DNA of 64,000 nucleotides from CAVWDU01 sp963753815 (GTDB lineage Bacteria > Pseudomonadota > Gammaproteobacteria > Pseudomonadales > Halieaceae): the NCBI GenBank assembly GCA_963753815.1, contig CAVWDU010000004.1, positions 62,001 through 126,000 on the forward strand, written 5' to 3'. Every line of letters starts with the position of its first letter. The stretch's first letter is position 1. The notes beneath the pieces were generated by a model that saw only the letters and a list, made by a program, of their open reading frames with translations, was not told where the DNA came from and ran no database searches. The translations under genes and the position numbers were made by a program. Of the stretch, positions 18,826 to 28,301 are shown one piece after another.

Positions 18826-19572
18826 ATGACCCGCATCGTATATTTTGTCGTTGCCGCACTGTTCATGTCGCCGCTGGCAGCCGCCGGCGACCGGGTGAGT
18901 GAAGCGCTGGCCAGGCCGGATCGGCTCCCCGCCGACCTGGAGCGGGACGCCAGAAGTCGTCCGGAGCGCGTTTTGCCGCTGCTGCAGTTGAAGCCAGGTG
19001 ACCGGGTGGCGGACATCTGGGCGGGTGGCGGCTATTACAGCGAATTGATCGCCCGTGTCGTGGGTGAGGGAGGCGAGGTTTTGCTGGTTAATAACGCCGC
19101 TTATGCCGCATTTGCCGATGAGGCCCTGACCAGGCGACGTGACGGTCGAGACCTGGGGCCGGTCGTGGTGCACACGCGCGAGGCTGAGAATCTCGAGCTG
19201 GGAGAGAACTCGCTCGATGCGGCGCTTATTATCATGTCTTACCACGACCTGTATCACGTGGATGAAGCGAATGGTTGGCGTGCTATCGATGCCTCGAGGT
19301 TTCTAGATCAGATTTACCGGGCACTCAAGTCCGGCGGTCGCTTTCTGGTTGTGGATCACAGCGCCCAGGCGGGTAGCGGCAAGACCGCAGCACAGGAGTT
19401 GCACCGCATCGACGTGGCATTCGCCAGGTCCGACATCGGCGCCCATGGATTCAAGCTGGTCGAAGAGTCAGACGCTCTCCGCAACCCGGCTGACGACTAC
19501 TCGGTCATGGTGTTTGATCCCCGGGTGCGTGGCAAGACTGACCGCTTCGTGCTGGTATTCGAGAAACCCTGA
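18826..19572 (+). CDS. Exported SAM-dependent methyltransferase-like protein
   Basis: A 248-residue protein with a signal peptide (MTRIVYFVVAALFMSPLAAA) followed by a class I methyltransferase fold: motif I LKPGDRVADIWAGGGYYSEL and later LDAALIIMSYHDLYHV and LKSGGRFLVVDHSA. Motif I lacks the usual GxGxG spacing (WAGGGYY). Similar exported methyltransferase-like proteins are common in marine gammaproteobacteria, but their reaction is unknown and the periplasm lacks a known SAM supply. AAGGAG lies 9 bp before ATG 18826. Confidence 0.8.
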   Translation: MTRIVYFVVAALFMSPLAAAGDRVSEALARPDRLPADLERDARSRPERVLPLLQLKPGDRVADIWAGGGYYSELIARVVGEGGEVLLVNNAAYAAFADEALTRRRDGRDLGPVVVHTREAENLELGENSLDAALIIMSYHDLYHVDEANGWRAIDASRFLDQIYRALKSGGRFLVVDHSAQAGSGKTAAQELHRIDVAFARSDIGAHGFKLVEESDALRNPADDYSVMVFDPRVRGKTDRFVLVFEKP

Positions 19573-19711
19573 ATACTGCGCTGCAGAAAGTAGTCACAGC
19601 TAGCGATGAAGCCGTCCAGGGTCGGCGGCGCTGTCAATCCCCAGGATTCCGGCTAGACTTACAGACGTACATGTCGCGTCTGCGGCACAGGTCAGCTCCG
19701 GGATACACAGG

Positions 19712-20137
19712 ATGAGAACTTTGCTGCGAAACACGCTGGCAGTGGCTGCGGGCATTGCCGCGGGGAGTGCTTTGAACATGGGTTTGGTGCTGATCGGGCA
19801 CCAGCTGGTTCCGTTGCCCGCCGGTGTCGATGCCACGACCATGGAGGGGCTGGCCCGTTCGATACACCTGTTTGAACCCAGGCATTTTCTTTTCCCTTTC
19901 CTGGCCCATGCGGGCGGGACTTTTGTCGGTGCCCTTGTGGCCGCGGCGATTGCGTGCAGCCACAAGCTCAAACTCGCCCTGCTGGTAGGGCTGTTCTTCA
20001 TGGCGGGTGGACTGGTGAATGCGTTGGTACTGCCCGGCCCTGCCTGGTTCACAGCCGTCGATCTGCTGCTGGCGTACCTGCCTACAGCCTGGCTTGCCGG
20101 CAGGCTGGCCGAGAAGCGGCAACCAGGGGAAGCCTGA
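19712..20137 (+). CDS. Hypothetical integral membrane protein (4 TM)
   Basis: A 141-residue protein with four predicted membrane helices (about residues 7-30, 60-82, 88-107 and 112-132). No catalytic motif is visible. The conserved-looking segment RHFLFPFLAHAGGTFVGALV between helices 1 and 3 resembles small DoxX/DUF-type membrane proteins but cannot be assigned. It is monocistronic, between a methyltransferase-like gene and the hutH end. Confidence 0.7.
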   Translation: MRTLLRNTLAVAAGIAAGSALNMGLVLIGHQLVPLPAGVDATTMEGLARSIHLFEPRHFLFPFLAHAGGTFVGALVAAAIACSHKLKLALLVGLFFMAGGLVNALVLPGPAWFTAVDLLLAYLPTAWLAGRLAEKRQPGEA

Positions 20138-20313
20138 ACCAAGCCGCCTGTTGTGTGACACAATCGGCGCAAGCTTTGTGATCAGGCAGTGGCTTGCAGC
20201 GCTGCTGTAATCGAGGCCTGCGAAGCGGAGGCGACTGTACCTCCGGCTTTCCAGGAGCGGAGCACAGAGCCGGTTGGGGATGCAAACACGCCGGTGATGG
20301 CCGAATCAGCGCT

Positions 20314-21844
20314 TCATTGCAGCGAAAGAGCGTCAAGCGCGTCTTCGACAATCAGCTCGCCGCTGCGAATCAATTCCGTGGCTGCGGCGATGTCGGGCGC
20401 GAAGAACCGGTCCTCCGCGTAGTAGGGGACCTGCCCACGAAGGTGCTGGTGCACGCGCTGCAGCGGCCCTGAGGTCTTGAGGGGAGCCCTCATGTCGATA
20501 CCCTGGCAGGCGGCTAGCAGTTCCACCGCGAGGATTCCCGCCGTGTTCTCTGCCATGACTCTGCAGTCGCCTGGCGGCGAAGGTCGCCATGCTGACGTGG
20601 TCCTCCTGGTTGGCCGAGGTCGGCAGGCTGTCCACGCTGGCGGGGTGGGCCAGGCTTTTGTTCTCACTGGCGAGCGCGGCGGCGGTCACCTGGGCAATCA
20701 TGAAACCGGAATTGACCCCCCCGTTTTCCACCAGGAAAGCCGGCAACTCGCTGAGATGACTGTCGATCAACAGGGCGATCCTGCGTTCGGATAACGCGCC
20801 TATCTCCGCCAGGCAGATGGCCGTCAGGTCAGCGACCAGTGCCACGGGCTCGGCATGAAAATTGCCACCGGACACCACGTCTCCGGCATCACTGAATACC
20901 AGTGGATTGTCCGACACCGCGTTGGCCTCGGTCACCAACACCTTCGCCGCGTGCCGCAGGTTATCCAGGCAGGCACCCATCACCTGTGGCTGGCATCTAA
21001 GTGAATAGGGGTCCTGTACCCGGTCGCAATCGTGGTGCGAGCCGCGGATTTCGCTCCCAGCCAGGATCTGGCGGTATGCGGCAGCCACTTCCTGTTGCCC
21101 ACGGTGGCCGCGTACGGCGTGAATTCTGGCGTCGAAGGGCGCATCGCTGCCCAGGGCGGCGTCTACGGACAGGCTGCCCGTAGTGACGGCATTCTTGAAC
21201 AGCATTTCTGCGGCGAACAGTCCCGATAGCGCGAGCGCCGTGGAAGTCTGGGTGCCATTGAGGAGGGCGAGGCCTTCCTTGGGTCCCAGTTCGAGGGGTG
21301 CGAGTCCGGCCAGCGCGAGCCCCTCGGTTGCAGCCATGACATTGCCGGCATGCCGGACTTCGCCGACACCGAGTAGCGCGGCGCTGAGATGGGCCAGGGG
21401 AGCGAGGTCGCCTGAAGCACCCACCGACCCTTTAGCCGGAATGCAGGGATATACCTCTGCGTTGATCAGCGCCACCAACGCCTGCACTACCTGACGGCGT
21501 ACCCCGGAGTAGCCGCGTGCGAGGCTGTTGATCTTCAACAGCAGGATCAACCTGACCTGGACGTCGCTGAGCAACTCGCCGGTACCGCAGGCGTGTGAGA
21601 GCACCAGTTTGCGCTGCAATTCCTGTAACTGCTGATCCGGGATGCGTTTGCGCGCGAGTAAGCCGAAGCCGGTGTTGATGCCGTATACGGGCTTGCCCTG
21701 GGCGACCACGTCGGAGACCGTCGCCGCAGCCGCATTTATCGCGTCATAGCAGGTTTCGGGCAACCGCACTTGTGTCGGCTCACTGTAGACCCGGCGTAGT
21801 GTCTGCAGGGATAACTCGCCTGGCGTCAGTGTCAGCGTGAACAT
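20314..21844 (-). pseudogene. hutH: Histidine ammonia-lyase, frameshifted near the 3' end
   Basis: First enzyme of histidine degradation (histidine to trans-urocanate). The first ~425 residues are normal: Tyr54 in KPVYGINTGFG, and the Ala143-Ser144-Gly145 triad in GSVGASGDLAPL that cyclises to the MIO electrophile. After SMATFAARRL the frame breaks near 20561-20566. The rest (MAENTAGILAVELLAACQGI to the stop at 20314) is intact in another frame. One surplus base in CTGCAG explains it. As written the enzyme would lose its C-terminal ~85 residues and gain an unrelated tail. All other hut genes are intact, so a sequencing or assembly indel is as likely as true inactivation. The ATG directly follows the hutU stop. 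Confidence 0.93.
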
Positions 21845-23530
21845 CTATTGTGCTGGCCCCGTGTCGATCATGGGCAGGTTGAGATGGTTTTCCCGTGCAC
21901 ACTCGATTGCCGCTTCATAACCGGCGTCAGCGTGCCGCATCACGCCGGTCGCCGGGTCGTTGAAGAGAACACGTTCCAGTCGCCGGCCCGCGGCCTCGCT
22001 GCCATCGCACACGATGACCACGCCGGCATGCTGGGAAAAGCCCATGCCGACGCCTCCGCCGTGGTGAATACTCACCCAGGTGGCACCGCTCGCGGTGTTC
22101 AGCAGCGCATTGAGGAGTGGCCAGTCCGAGACTGCATCCGAGCCATCCTGCATGCTCTCGGTCTCACGGTTGGGGCTCGCCACTGATCCGCTGTCGAGAT
22201 GGTCCCTGCCGATGACGATCGGTGCTTTCAGCTCGCCGCTGCGCACCATCTCGTTGAAGGCCATGCCCAGTCGATGCCGGTCCCCCAGCCCCACCCAGCA
22301 GATGCGGGCGGGCAGCCCCTGGAAGGCGATACGCTCCCGTGCCATATCCAGCCAGTGGTGCAGGTGCGGGTCATCGGGAATGAGTTCTTTCACCTTCGCG
22401 TCTGTCTTGTAGATATCCTCGGGGTCGCCCGACAGCGCCACCCATCGAAACGGTCCGATTCCACGGCAGAAAAGAGGGCGGATGTAGGCGGGCACGAACC
22501 CGGGAAAATCGAAGGCATGGGTCACGCCCTGCTGTAGTGCTTCCTGGCGTATGTTATTGCCGTAATCGAATGTGGGAATACCCTGTTGCTGAAAACCCAG
22601 CATAGCCTGCACGTGAACCGCCATGGATTTGCGCGCGGCCTCGATCACCTCTGCCGGGTCCGAAGTACGCTTTGCCGCCGCGTCCTCCATGCTCCAGCCG
22701 ATCGGCAGGTAGCCATTGAGTGGGTCGTGAGCCGAGGTCTGGTCGGTGACGGCGTGCGGACGAACACCGCGTTCGAGCAGTTCCGGCAATATCGCAGCCG
22801 CGTTACCCAGCAGGCCAACCGACACGGCGTTGCCTGCGGAGGTCGCCTCCTCGATGATAGCCAGCGCCTCGTCCACCTCAGTGGCCTTGCGGTCGAGGTA
22901 GGCCGTCTCTATGCGCTTGTCGATACGCGTTTCGTCACATTCCACCGCGAGCATGGAAGCACCGGCCAGCGTTGCGGCCAGGGGCTGGGCGCCGCCCATG
23001 CCGCCGAGCCCCGCAGTCAGAATCCACTTCCCCTGGAGATTGCCCGCGTAGTGTTGTCGCCCCATTTCGACGAAGGTTTCGTAGGTGCCCTGGACGATGC
23101 CCTGACTGCCGATGTATATCCACGACCCGGCCGTCATCTGGCCGTACATCATCAGCCCCTGGCGGTCCAGCGCGTTGAAGTGTTCCCAGGTGGCCCAGTT
23201 CGGCACCAGGTTCGAGTTGGCTATCAGGACACGCGGTGCATCCGCGTGGGTGCGGAACACGCCCACCGGTTTGCCGGACTGCACCAACAGCGTCTCGTCC
23301 TCCCGCAGCGACTTCAGGGTTTCCACGATGCTGTCGTAGGCCGCCCAGTCCCTCGCCGCTCGCCCGATGCCGCCGTACACCACCAGCGATTGCGGGTGCT
23401 CGGCAACGTCGGGATCGAGGTTATTCATAAGCATGCGCAGCGCGGCTTCGGTGAGCCAGCTGCGGGTGCTCAGTGTGGTGCCGTGGGGTGCGCGGATTAC
23501 GCGTGTCGGGTCTGATCGCCTGTCTCGCAT
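21845..23530 (-). CDS. hutU: Urocanate hydratase
   Basis: Adds water to urocanate to give 4-imidazolone-5-propanoate, using tightly bound NAD+. ATG 23530 preceded by GGGGAG gives 561 aa (Pseudomonas HutU ~557). Hallmarks are YGGIGRAARDWA, MYGQMTAGSWIYIGSQGIVQ, GKWILTAGLGGMGGAQP, and the active-site region RPLFCRGIGPFRW with its cysteine. TAG at 21845-21847 is immediately followed by the hutH ATG, giving a hutUH operon. A frame extends upstream of the ATG to 23608 but is not conserved. Confidence 0.98.
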   Translation of the reverse strand: MRDRRSDPTRVIRAPHGTTLSTRSWLTEAALRMLMNNLDPDVAEHPQSLVVYGGIGRAARDWAAYDSIVETLKSLREDETLLVQSGKPVGVFRTHADAPRVLIANSNLVPNWATWEHFNALDRQGLMMYGQMTAGSWIYIGSQGIVQGTYETFVEMGRQHYAGNLQGKWILTAGLGGMGGAQPLAATLAGASMLAVECDETRIDKRIETAYLDRKATEVDEALAIIEEATSAGNAVSVGLLGNAAAILPELLERGVRPHAVTDQTSAHDPLNGYLPIGWSMEDAAAKRTSDPAEVIEAARKSMAVHVQAMLGFQQQGIPTFDYGNNIRQEALQQGVTHAFDFPGFVPAYIRPLFCRGIGPFRWVALSGDPEDIYKTDAKVKELIPDDPHLHHWLDMARERIAFQGLPARICWVGLGDRHRLGMAFNEMVRSGELKAPIVIGRDHLDSGSVASPNRETESMQDGSDAVSDWPLLNALLNTASGATWVSIHHGGGVGMGFSQHAGVVIVCDGSEAAGRRLERVLFNDPATGVMRHADAGYEAAIECARENHLNLPMIDTGPAQ

Positions 23531-23611
23531 GGTGGTATCTCCCCTGCCTTGTTGGTTTGCGTGCGCACACCCTGTCGCGCGTGCCGCGTCTCCCGACGCT
23601 GTCGGCAATCA

Positions 23612-23627
23612 CTATACCTGTCTATAC
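23612..23627. promoter_or_regulatory. Hut divergent control region with 10-bp-spaced direct repeat
   Basis: The 137-bp gap between hutU and hutG contains CTATAC twice (23612-23617 and 23622-23627), exactly one helical turn apart. The second copy forms a TATACT -10-like hexamer facing hutG. No classical HutC palindrome and no hutC gene are present in the window. A promoter plus regulator site here is an inference from position. Confidence 0.4.
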
Positions 23628-23667
23628 TGATGCAGTGAATATCAATCCCCGTCCCTGACCTGCAACG

Positions 23668-24456
23668 ATGCAGACCTTTCAGCTCACCAGGGGGGCAAGA
23701 CCCCTGTTGATCAGTATGCCCCACGTGGGCCTCGCATTGTCGCCCGGGCTCGCCGGGCAGTTGACGCCGGAAGCCCGATTGCTGCCCGACACCGATTGGC
23801 ATCTCGACAGGCTCTATGAGTTCGCCAATGACCTTGGGGTAAGCGTGATCATTCCCCGATTTTCCCGTTACGTGATCGACCTCAACCGCCCCGCGAACGA
23901 CACGCCGCTGTATCCCGGCGCGGAGGGTACCGGGTTGATTCCGATGTCGACGTTTGCCGGTCAGCCGCTCTATCGTCCGGGTTGCGACCCCGGCGACAGC
24001 CAACAACGACTGCTGCATTACTGGCACCCTTACCACGATGCAGTGCGGGAGGAACTGGCTCGCCTGGTGGCGCTCGCGGGCGCAGCGGCATTGTTCGAGG
24101 CCCACAGCATCTGTTCCGAGGTACCACGACTGTTTGATGGCCGTCTCCCTGACCTGAATCTCGGCACGGCGAACGGGCAGAGTTGCGCGCCGGAACTGCG
24201 CGACCGGGTCAGTGCCGCGCTGCGCGAACAGGGGGAGTACAGCGTGGTCGTGGATGGTCGTTTCAAGGGAGGGTATCTGACCCGTGCATACGGCCGGCCG
24301 AACGAGGGTATTCACGCACTGCAACTGGAGCTATCACAGGCTACCTACATGCAGGAGCAGGCCCCATTCACCTACCTGCCGGCGCTGGCTGCAAAGATCC
24401 AGCCTGTGTTGCAGCACCTGCTGGAAACGATAGTCGAATGGGTAGAGGAACGATGA
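23668..24456 (+). CDS. hutG: N-formylglutamate deformylase (amidohydrolase)
   Basis: Hydrolyses N-formyl-L-glutamate to glutamate and formate, the last step of the five-step hut pathway. The 262-residue protein carries the family patterns LLISMPHVGLAL, DTDWHLDRLYEFA, VIDLNRPANDTPLYPG, LFEAHSICSEVPRLFDG and PNEGIHALQLELSQATYM. It is divergent from hutUH and overlaps hutI by four bases (ATGA). The presence of hutF next to it fits this activity rather than formiminoglutamase. Confidence 0.96.
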   Translation: MQTFQLTRGARPLLISMPHVGLALSPGLAGQLTPEARLLPDTDWHLDRLYEFANDLGVSVIIPRFSRYVIDLNRPANDTPLYPGAEGTGLIPMSTFAGQPLYRPGCDPGDSQQRLLHYWHPYHDAVREELARLVALAGAAALFEAHSICSEVPRLFDGRLPDLNLGTANGQSCAPELRDRVSAALREQGEYSVVVDGRFKGGYLTRAYGRPNEGIHALQLELSQATYMQEQAPFTYLPALAAKIQPVLQHLLETIVEWVEER

Positions 24457-25709
24457 AGCAGGCCTGCGACTGGGATCAGCTCTGGCTGGGGATGGATGTC
24501 GCCAGCATGGACCCCACACGTCCCGGGCCCTACGGTGCTATCCGGGCGGGCGCAATCGCGGTCACTGCCGGCCGCATCAGCTGGGTTGGTGAACAGCACC
24601 AGTTGCCTCACAGTCCGGAAGCAGCGCGCCAGGCCGGCGCCACAGTGTGCGATACGGGGGGTGGCTGGGTGACGCCAGGGCTTATCGACTGCCATACCCA
24701 TCTGGTGTACGGCGGTAACCGTGCCGGAGAGTTCGAGGCGCGCCTCAATGGCGAGAGCTATGAGGCGATTGCGCTTCGTGGCGGCGGCATCCTGTCAACC
24801 GTCTCGGCCACCCGGAGAGCTTCTGAAGAGCAGCTGTTTACCGCCGCGGCTGCGCGCCTACAGTCTTTTCTCCATGAGGGGGTAACCGGTATCGAGATCA
24901 AATCCGGTTACGGGCTGGATCGCGATACCGAGCTGAAAATGCTGGCCGCGGCCCGCCGTCTTGGCGCTGTCTATCCCGTCGATGTCGCCACGACGTTCCT
25001 GGGCGCGCATACCGTGCCTCCTGAATTCAGCGACCCGGATGCATACATCGACTGGCTCTGCGCAGCGCTGATGCCGGAGCTGGCCCAGCTCGGCGTCATT
25101 GATGCGGTCGACGTGTTTTGCGAATCAATCGCCTTCGATCTCAAACAGGCGGAGCGCGTACTGGTGGCTGCCGGCATTCTCGGACTGCCGGTAAAAGCGC
25201 ACGTCGAGCAGCTCTCGAACCTCGGTGGTTCCGGGATGGCCGCCCGGCACGGGGCGCTGTCCGTGGATCACCTGGAATACCTGGACAATTCCGGCGTCGA
25301 CGCCCTGGCGAACTCAGGTACGGTGGCGGTGTTGCTACCGGGTGCGTTTTACTACCTGCGCGAAACACGCCTCCCACCGGTGGAACCGTTGCGCCGCGCC
25401 GGCGTGCCCATCGCGGTTGCCAGCGATCACAACCCGGGGAGTTCCCCGCTCTATAGCCTCCTGGCGGCAATGAATCTCGGCTGTACCCTGTTCGGTCTCA
25501 CCCCGGAGGAGGTGCTGGCCGGCGGCACCAGGAATGCGGCGCGAGCCCTTGGCTGGCAGAACGACAAGGGGATTCTCCGCGAGGGCTACGCAGCCGACTT
25601 CGTGGTCTGGGACGTGGGCGCACCGGCCGAAATCGTCTACGGGATGGGGCACAACCCCTGCGTGACCGTGGTCAAGGATGGCGAGCGGGTGCTCGACAGA
25701 GGCCGGTAG
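24453..25709 (+). CDS. hutI: Imidazolonepropionase
   Basis: Opens the ring of 4-imidazolone-5-propanoate to N-formimino-L-glutamate. A metal-dependent amidohydrolase: TPGLIDCHTHLVYGGNRAGE supplies the first metal-binding histidines, EIKSGYGLDRDTELKML and KAHVEQLSNLGG follow, and ASDHNPGSSP carries the conserved Asp. ATG 24453 overlaps the hutG TGA and gives 418 aa (typical ~405). A long in-frame extension upstream lies inside hutG and is rejected. Confidence 0.97.
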   Translation: MKQACDWDQLWLGMDVASMDPTRPGPYGAIRAGAIAVTAGRISWVGEQHQLPHSPEAARQAGATVCDTGGGWVTPGLIDCHTHLVYGGNRAGEFEARLNGESYEAIALRGGGILSTVSATRRASEEQLFTAAAARLQSFLHEGVTGIEIKSGYGLDRDTELKMLAAARRLGAVYPVDVATTFLGAHTVPPEFSDPDAYIDWLCAALMPELAQLGVIDAVDVFCESIAFDLKQAERVLVAAGILGLPVKAHVEQLSNLGGSGMAARHGALSVDHLEYLDNSGVDALANSGTVAVLLPGAFYYLRETRLPPVEPLRRAGVPIAVASDHNPGSSPLYSLLAAMNLGCTLFGLTPEEVLAGGTRNAARALGWQNDKGILREGYAADFVVWDVGAPAEIVYGMGHNPCVTVVKDGERVLDRGR

Positions 25710-25713
25710 CGCG

Positions 25714-27102
25714 GTGAGCTCGTCGCTTTTCGCTCCCACCGCTTTGCTGCCTGACGGCTGGGCGGACAACGTACTCGTGACCATCGATGATGATGGCTGC
25801 ATAGACTCTATCGGCACAAACTGCGTCGAGCCTCCTGCGGGTGCGCGCCGACTCAACGGTGCGCTTGTTCCCGGGATAGGCAACTGTCACTCACACGCCT
25901 TCCAGCGGGCCATGGTTGGACTGGCCGAGACGCGCGGTAGTGCCGTTGACGATTTCTGGAGCTGGCGCGATCTCATGTACCGCCTCTCCGCCCGCGTCAC
26001 ACCCGATCACGTCATCGCCATCGCGGCACAGCTGTATGTCGAGATGATGAAAGCGGGGTACACCGGCGTGGGGGAGTTCCACTACCTGCACCATGCGCCG
26101 GGTGGCGTTGCTTACAGCGATCCCGCGCAAATGTCCCACAGCGTGGTCGAGGCGGCAGCCGAAACCGGTATCTACTTGACCCTCCTCCCGGTGCTCTATA
26201 GCTACAGTGATTTCGGCAGGCAGCCCGTGGAGCCTCACCAGGCCCGCTTTGCTCATGACCTCGAATCCTTCGTCAGCCTGCTGGACGCACTTGCCGGCGC
26301 TTACCGCAATAAGCGGGGAGTTCGACTGGGGCTGGCGTTTCATTCCCTGCGTGCAGTGGATGATGGTCAGCTCTCAAGCGCCGAGTCGCTGTGCGATTCA
26401 CTCGGGGCCTTCGGCCCGATTCACATCCATATCGCCGAACAGCAGAGAGAGGTGGATGCCTGCCTGCAGCATCAGGGCTGCCGGCCGGTCGAATGGCTGT
26501 TCGATCACGTCAATGTGAACCATCGCTGGTGTCTTGTCCACGCCACCCATCTCAGTGACGCCGAGTGCGACGGACTGGCCCGTAGCGGCGCCGTGGTCGG
26601 CCTGTGCCCGACGACAGAGGCCAATCTTGGTGACGGCATCTTTCCCGCGACGCGGTATCAGGGGCTTGGCGGCGCTTATGCGATAGGATCAGACAGTCAT
26701 GTCTGTATCGATCCTGCGCAGGAATTGCGCCTGCTCGAGTACGGTCAACGCCTGTTACTTAACCGCCGGGTGACACTGACTGATGAAGAGTGCCGGTCCA
26801 ATGGTGCAAGTCTCCTGCGCAGGGTGCTGCCGGGAGGCGCAAGGGCGCTGGGTATCGAATCAGGCGCGATAGCGCCTGGCTGCCGGGCCGACCTTCTGGT
26901 TCTGGATACCGCAGATCCGGTTATGTACGGAAAATGCGGCGACGGCTTGCTGGACGCCTGGATTTTCGCATCGCAGGGCCGGGTGGTGAAAGATGTCATG
27001 GTGGGCGGGGAATGGCGTATCCTCGATTGGCGTCATGCTCGAGAGGAGGCGATCAGGCGGCGCTTCCTCGCTGTCATTGATGAGCTGGCGCTCTCGGACT
27101 GA
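25714..27102 (+). CDS. hutF: Formimidoylglutamate deiminase
   Basis: Hydrolyses N-formimino-L-glutamate to N-formyl-L-glutamate and ammonia, the step that distinguishes the Pseudomonas-type five-step pathway. Amidohydrolase motifs: VPGIGNCHSHAFQRAMVGLA, FHIHIAEQ-like IHIHIAEQQREVDAC, LVHATHLSDAEC, and GSDSHVCIDPAQELRLLEY. GTG 25714, five bases after the hutI stop, gives 462 aa; the frame runs 12 codons further upstream into hutI. Last gene of hutGIF; it converges on the kinase-like gene. Confidence 0.96.
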   Translation: MSSSLFAPTALLPDGWADNVLVTIDDDGCIDSIGTNCVEPPAGARRLNGALVPGIGNCHSHAFQRAMVGLAETRGSAVDDFWSWRDLMYRLSARVTPDHVIAIAAQLYVEMMKAGYTGVGEFHYLHHAPGGVAYSDPAQMSHSVVEAAAETGIYLTLLPVLYSYSDFGRQPVEPHQARFAHDLESFVSLLDALAGAYRNKRGVRLGLAFHSLRAVDDGQLSSAESLCDSLGAFGPIHIHIAEQQREVDACLQHQGCRPVEWLFDHVNVNHRWCLVHATHLSDAECDGLARSGAVVGLCPTTEANLGDGIFPATRYQGLGGAYAIGSDSHVCIDPAQELRLLEYGQRLLLNRRVTLTDEECRSNGASLLRRVLPGGARALGIESGAIAPGCRADLLVLDTADPVMYGKCGDGLLDAWIFASQGRVVKDVMVGGEWRILDWRHAREEAIRRRFLAVIDELALSD

Positions 27103-27144
27103 GGTGCACGGGAAGCTTATAAACCGGGATAATGGCGGCGCGGT

Positions 27145-28185
27145 TCAACGCACCCGGTGCCAGACCCCGTCGCTGAAAAACGCATCTTCTTTCAGTCCGC
27201 TCGCGGCCTGCAGTTCCTCGAGGTGTTTGAGCAGCTTGCCGAGCCGCTCGCCGAGAACGTCGAGGTGCAGGCTTCGCAGTTGCCGGTCGGTGAGTCGCGC
27301 CTCTCGCAGGGCAGTGGTGACCGAGTCGCGCCGCCAGGCGCGCAATCCCTGCATGAAAGTGAGGCTCACCGGCCGGGAATCCAGACGCTCGAGTCGGCAG
27401 CCCGCGCGATCGATTCGGGTATCGCGGTGGAACGCTTTCGAGTGATCAATCGCCCACAGCTTGCCCAGCAGCGGTGGGGTTCGGCTACCTGAGTCGGGGT
27501 AGCGTGGGTTCAGGTCGATCAGGATGTTGCCCGCGTGCCGGTCGAGGTTGCCGATGATGCAGTCGAAGGCCAGGATTTCGCTCATCTGCTGGTTTTTCAG
27601 TACCGGGTCCCCGGGATACGTCACGTCACCTTTCTTGAGGTCGTACTCCACGACGGTGTTCTCCACCCACAGCTGTAGTGCACCCGGACGGGCACGCTGG
27701 CTCTCGCGCAGTCCGGTTGTGGCAATGTGAAGAGGGCGCATGACAGTCGGCGGAATGATATTCAGCCCCAGCTCCCGGGCAACAACGTAGGCTGCGACCT
27801 CGTGGTACCAGGCATCGCGGTAGCGCATGCCAAAATCACGGGATGCCGGAACCCGCCGGGTCTTGTCGCGGAACGCGGCGCGGATGCTGTGGCCCTCGCC
27901 ACTCAAACCCACACGGCGGATGCGCAGCTGGCTCTCCTTGGCCGGCAGTTCCCTGGCGACGGGCGGATTGAGGTCCAGTTCGCCGTGCTGCAGCAACTGC
28001 AGTATGAGGGCTTCGTCCCTGAGCAATTCGGCCGCCAGGATCGCCGACCAGGGGAGAGCGCAAAAAATCGCTGCCGCCAGGCTCAGCCCGGTCGCCCACC
28101 GATGACATCGACGGGTCGCTTGATCCCTAACCCCGGTCGATATTGGTGTGCCGCCGGCCACAAATCGGCCGGGCGACAGCCGCAT
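27145..28185 (-). CDS. Exported kinase-like protein (PI3/4-kinase or FAM20/HipA-like fold)
   Basis: About 346 residues: a basic N-region, one hydrophobic helix (ATGLSLAAAIFCALPWSAI) and a domain with YHEVAAYVVARELGLNIIPP, FDCIIGNLDRHAGNILID and LWAIDHSKAF. The D-R-H-x-G-N and I-D-H patterns match the catalytic and metal-binding loops of PI3/4-kinase-type and FAM20C-like atypical kinases. If the helix is a signal peptide, the kinase domain is periplasmic. ATG 28185 is preferred; a GTG at 28305 overlapping the DUF3047 stop (GTGA) is an alternative, but the third-position GC of those 40 codons is only about half. Substrate unknown. Confidence 0.7.
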   Translation of the reverse strand: MRLSPGRFVAGGTPISTGVRDQATRRCHRWATGLSLAAAIFCALPWSAILAAELLRDEALILQLLQHGELDLNPPVARELPAKESQLRIRRVGLSGEGHSIRAAFRDKTRRVPASRDFGMRYRDAWYHEVAAYVVARELGLNIIPPTVMRPLHIATTGLRESQRARPGALQLWVENTVVEYDLKKGDVTYPGDPVLKNQQMSEILAFDCIIGNLDRHAGNILIDLNPRYPDSGSRTPPLLGKLWAIDHSKAFHRDTRIDRAGCRLERLDSRPVSLTFMQGLRAWRRDSVTTALREARLTDRQLRSLHLDVLGERLGKLLKHLEELQAASGLKEDAFFSDGVWHRVR

Positions 28186-28301
28186 CTGGAGATACGCTGA
28201 TCGCCAATGGCCGCTACAAACCGTTAAGCCCTCTTGCCGCTGTGCTACGCCACGCCAGTTGTCCAAACCCAGTGAAACGAGCGCTTTGGCCTCAAGTCTA
28301 T

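Noticed and set aside
22586..23515. Plus-strand frame of 309 codons opposite hutU
   Set aside because: Antisense shadow with His/Arg-rich, motif-free translation.
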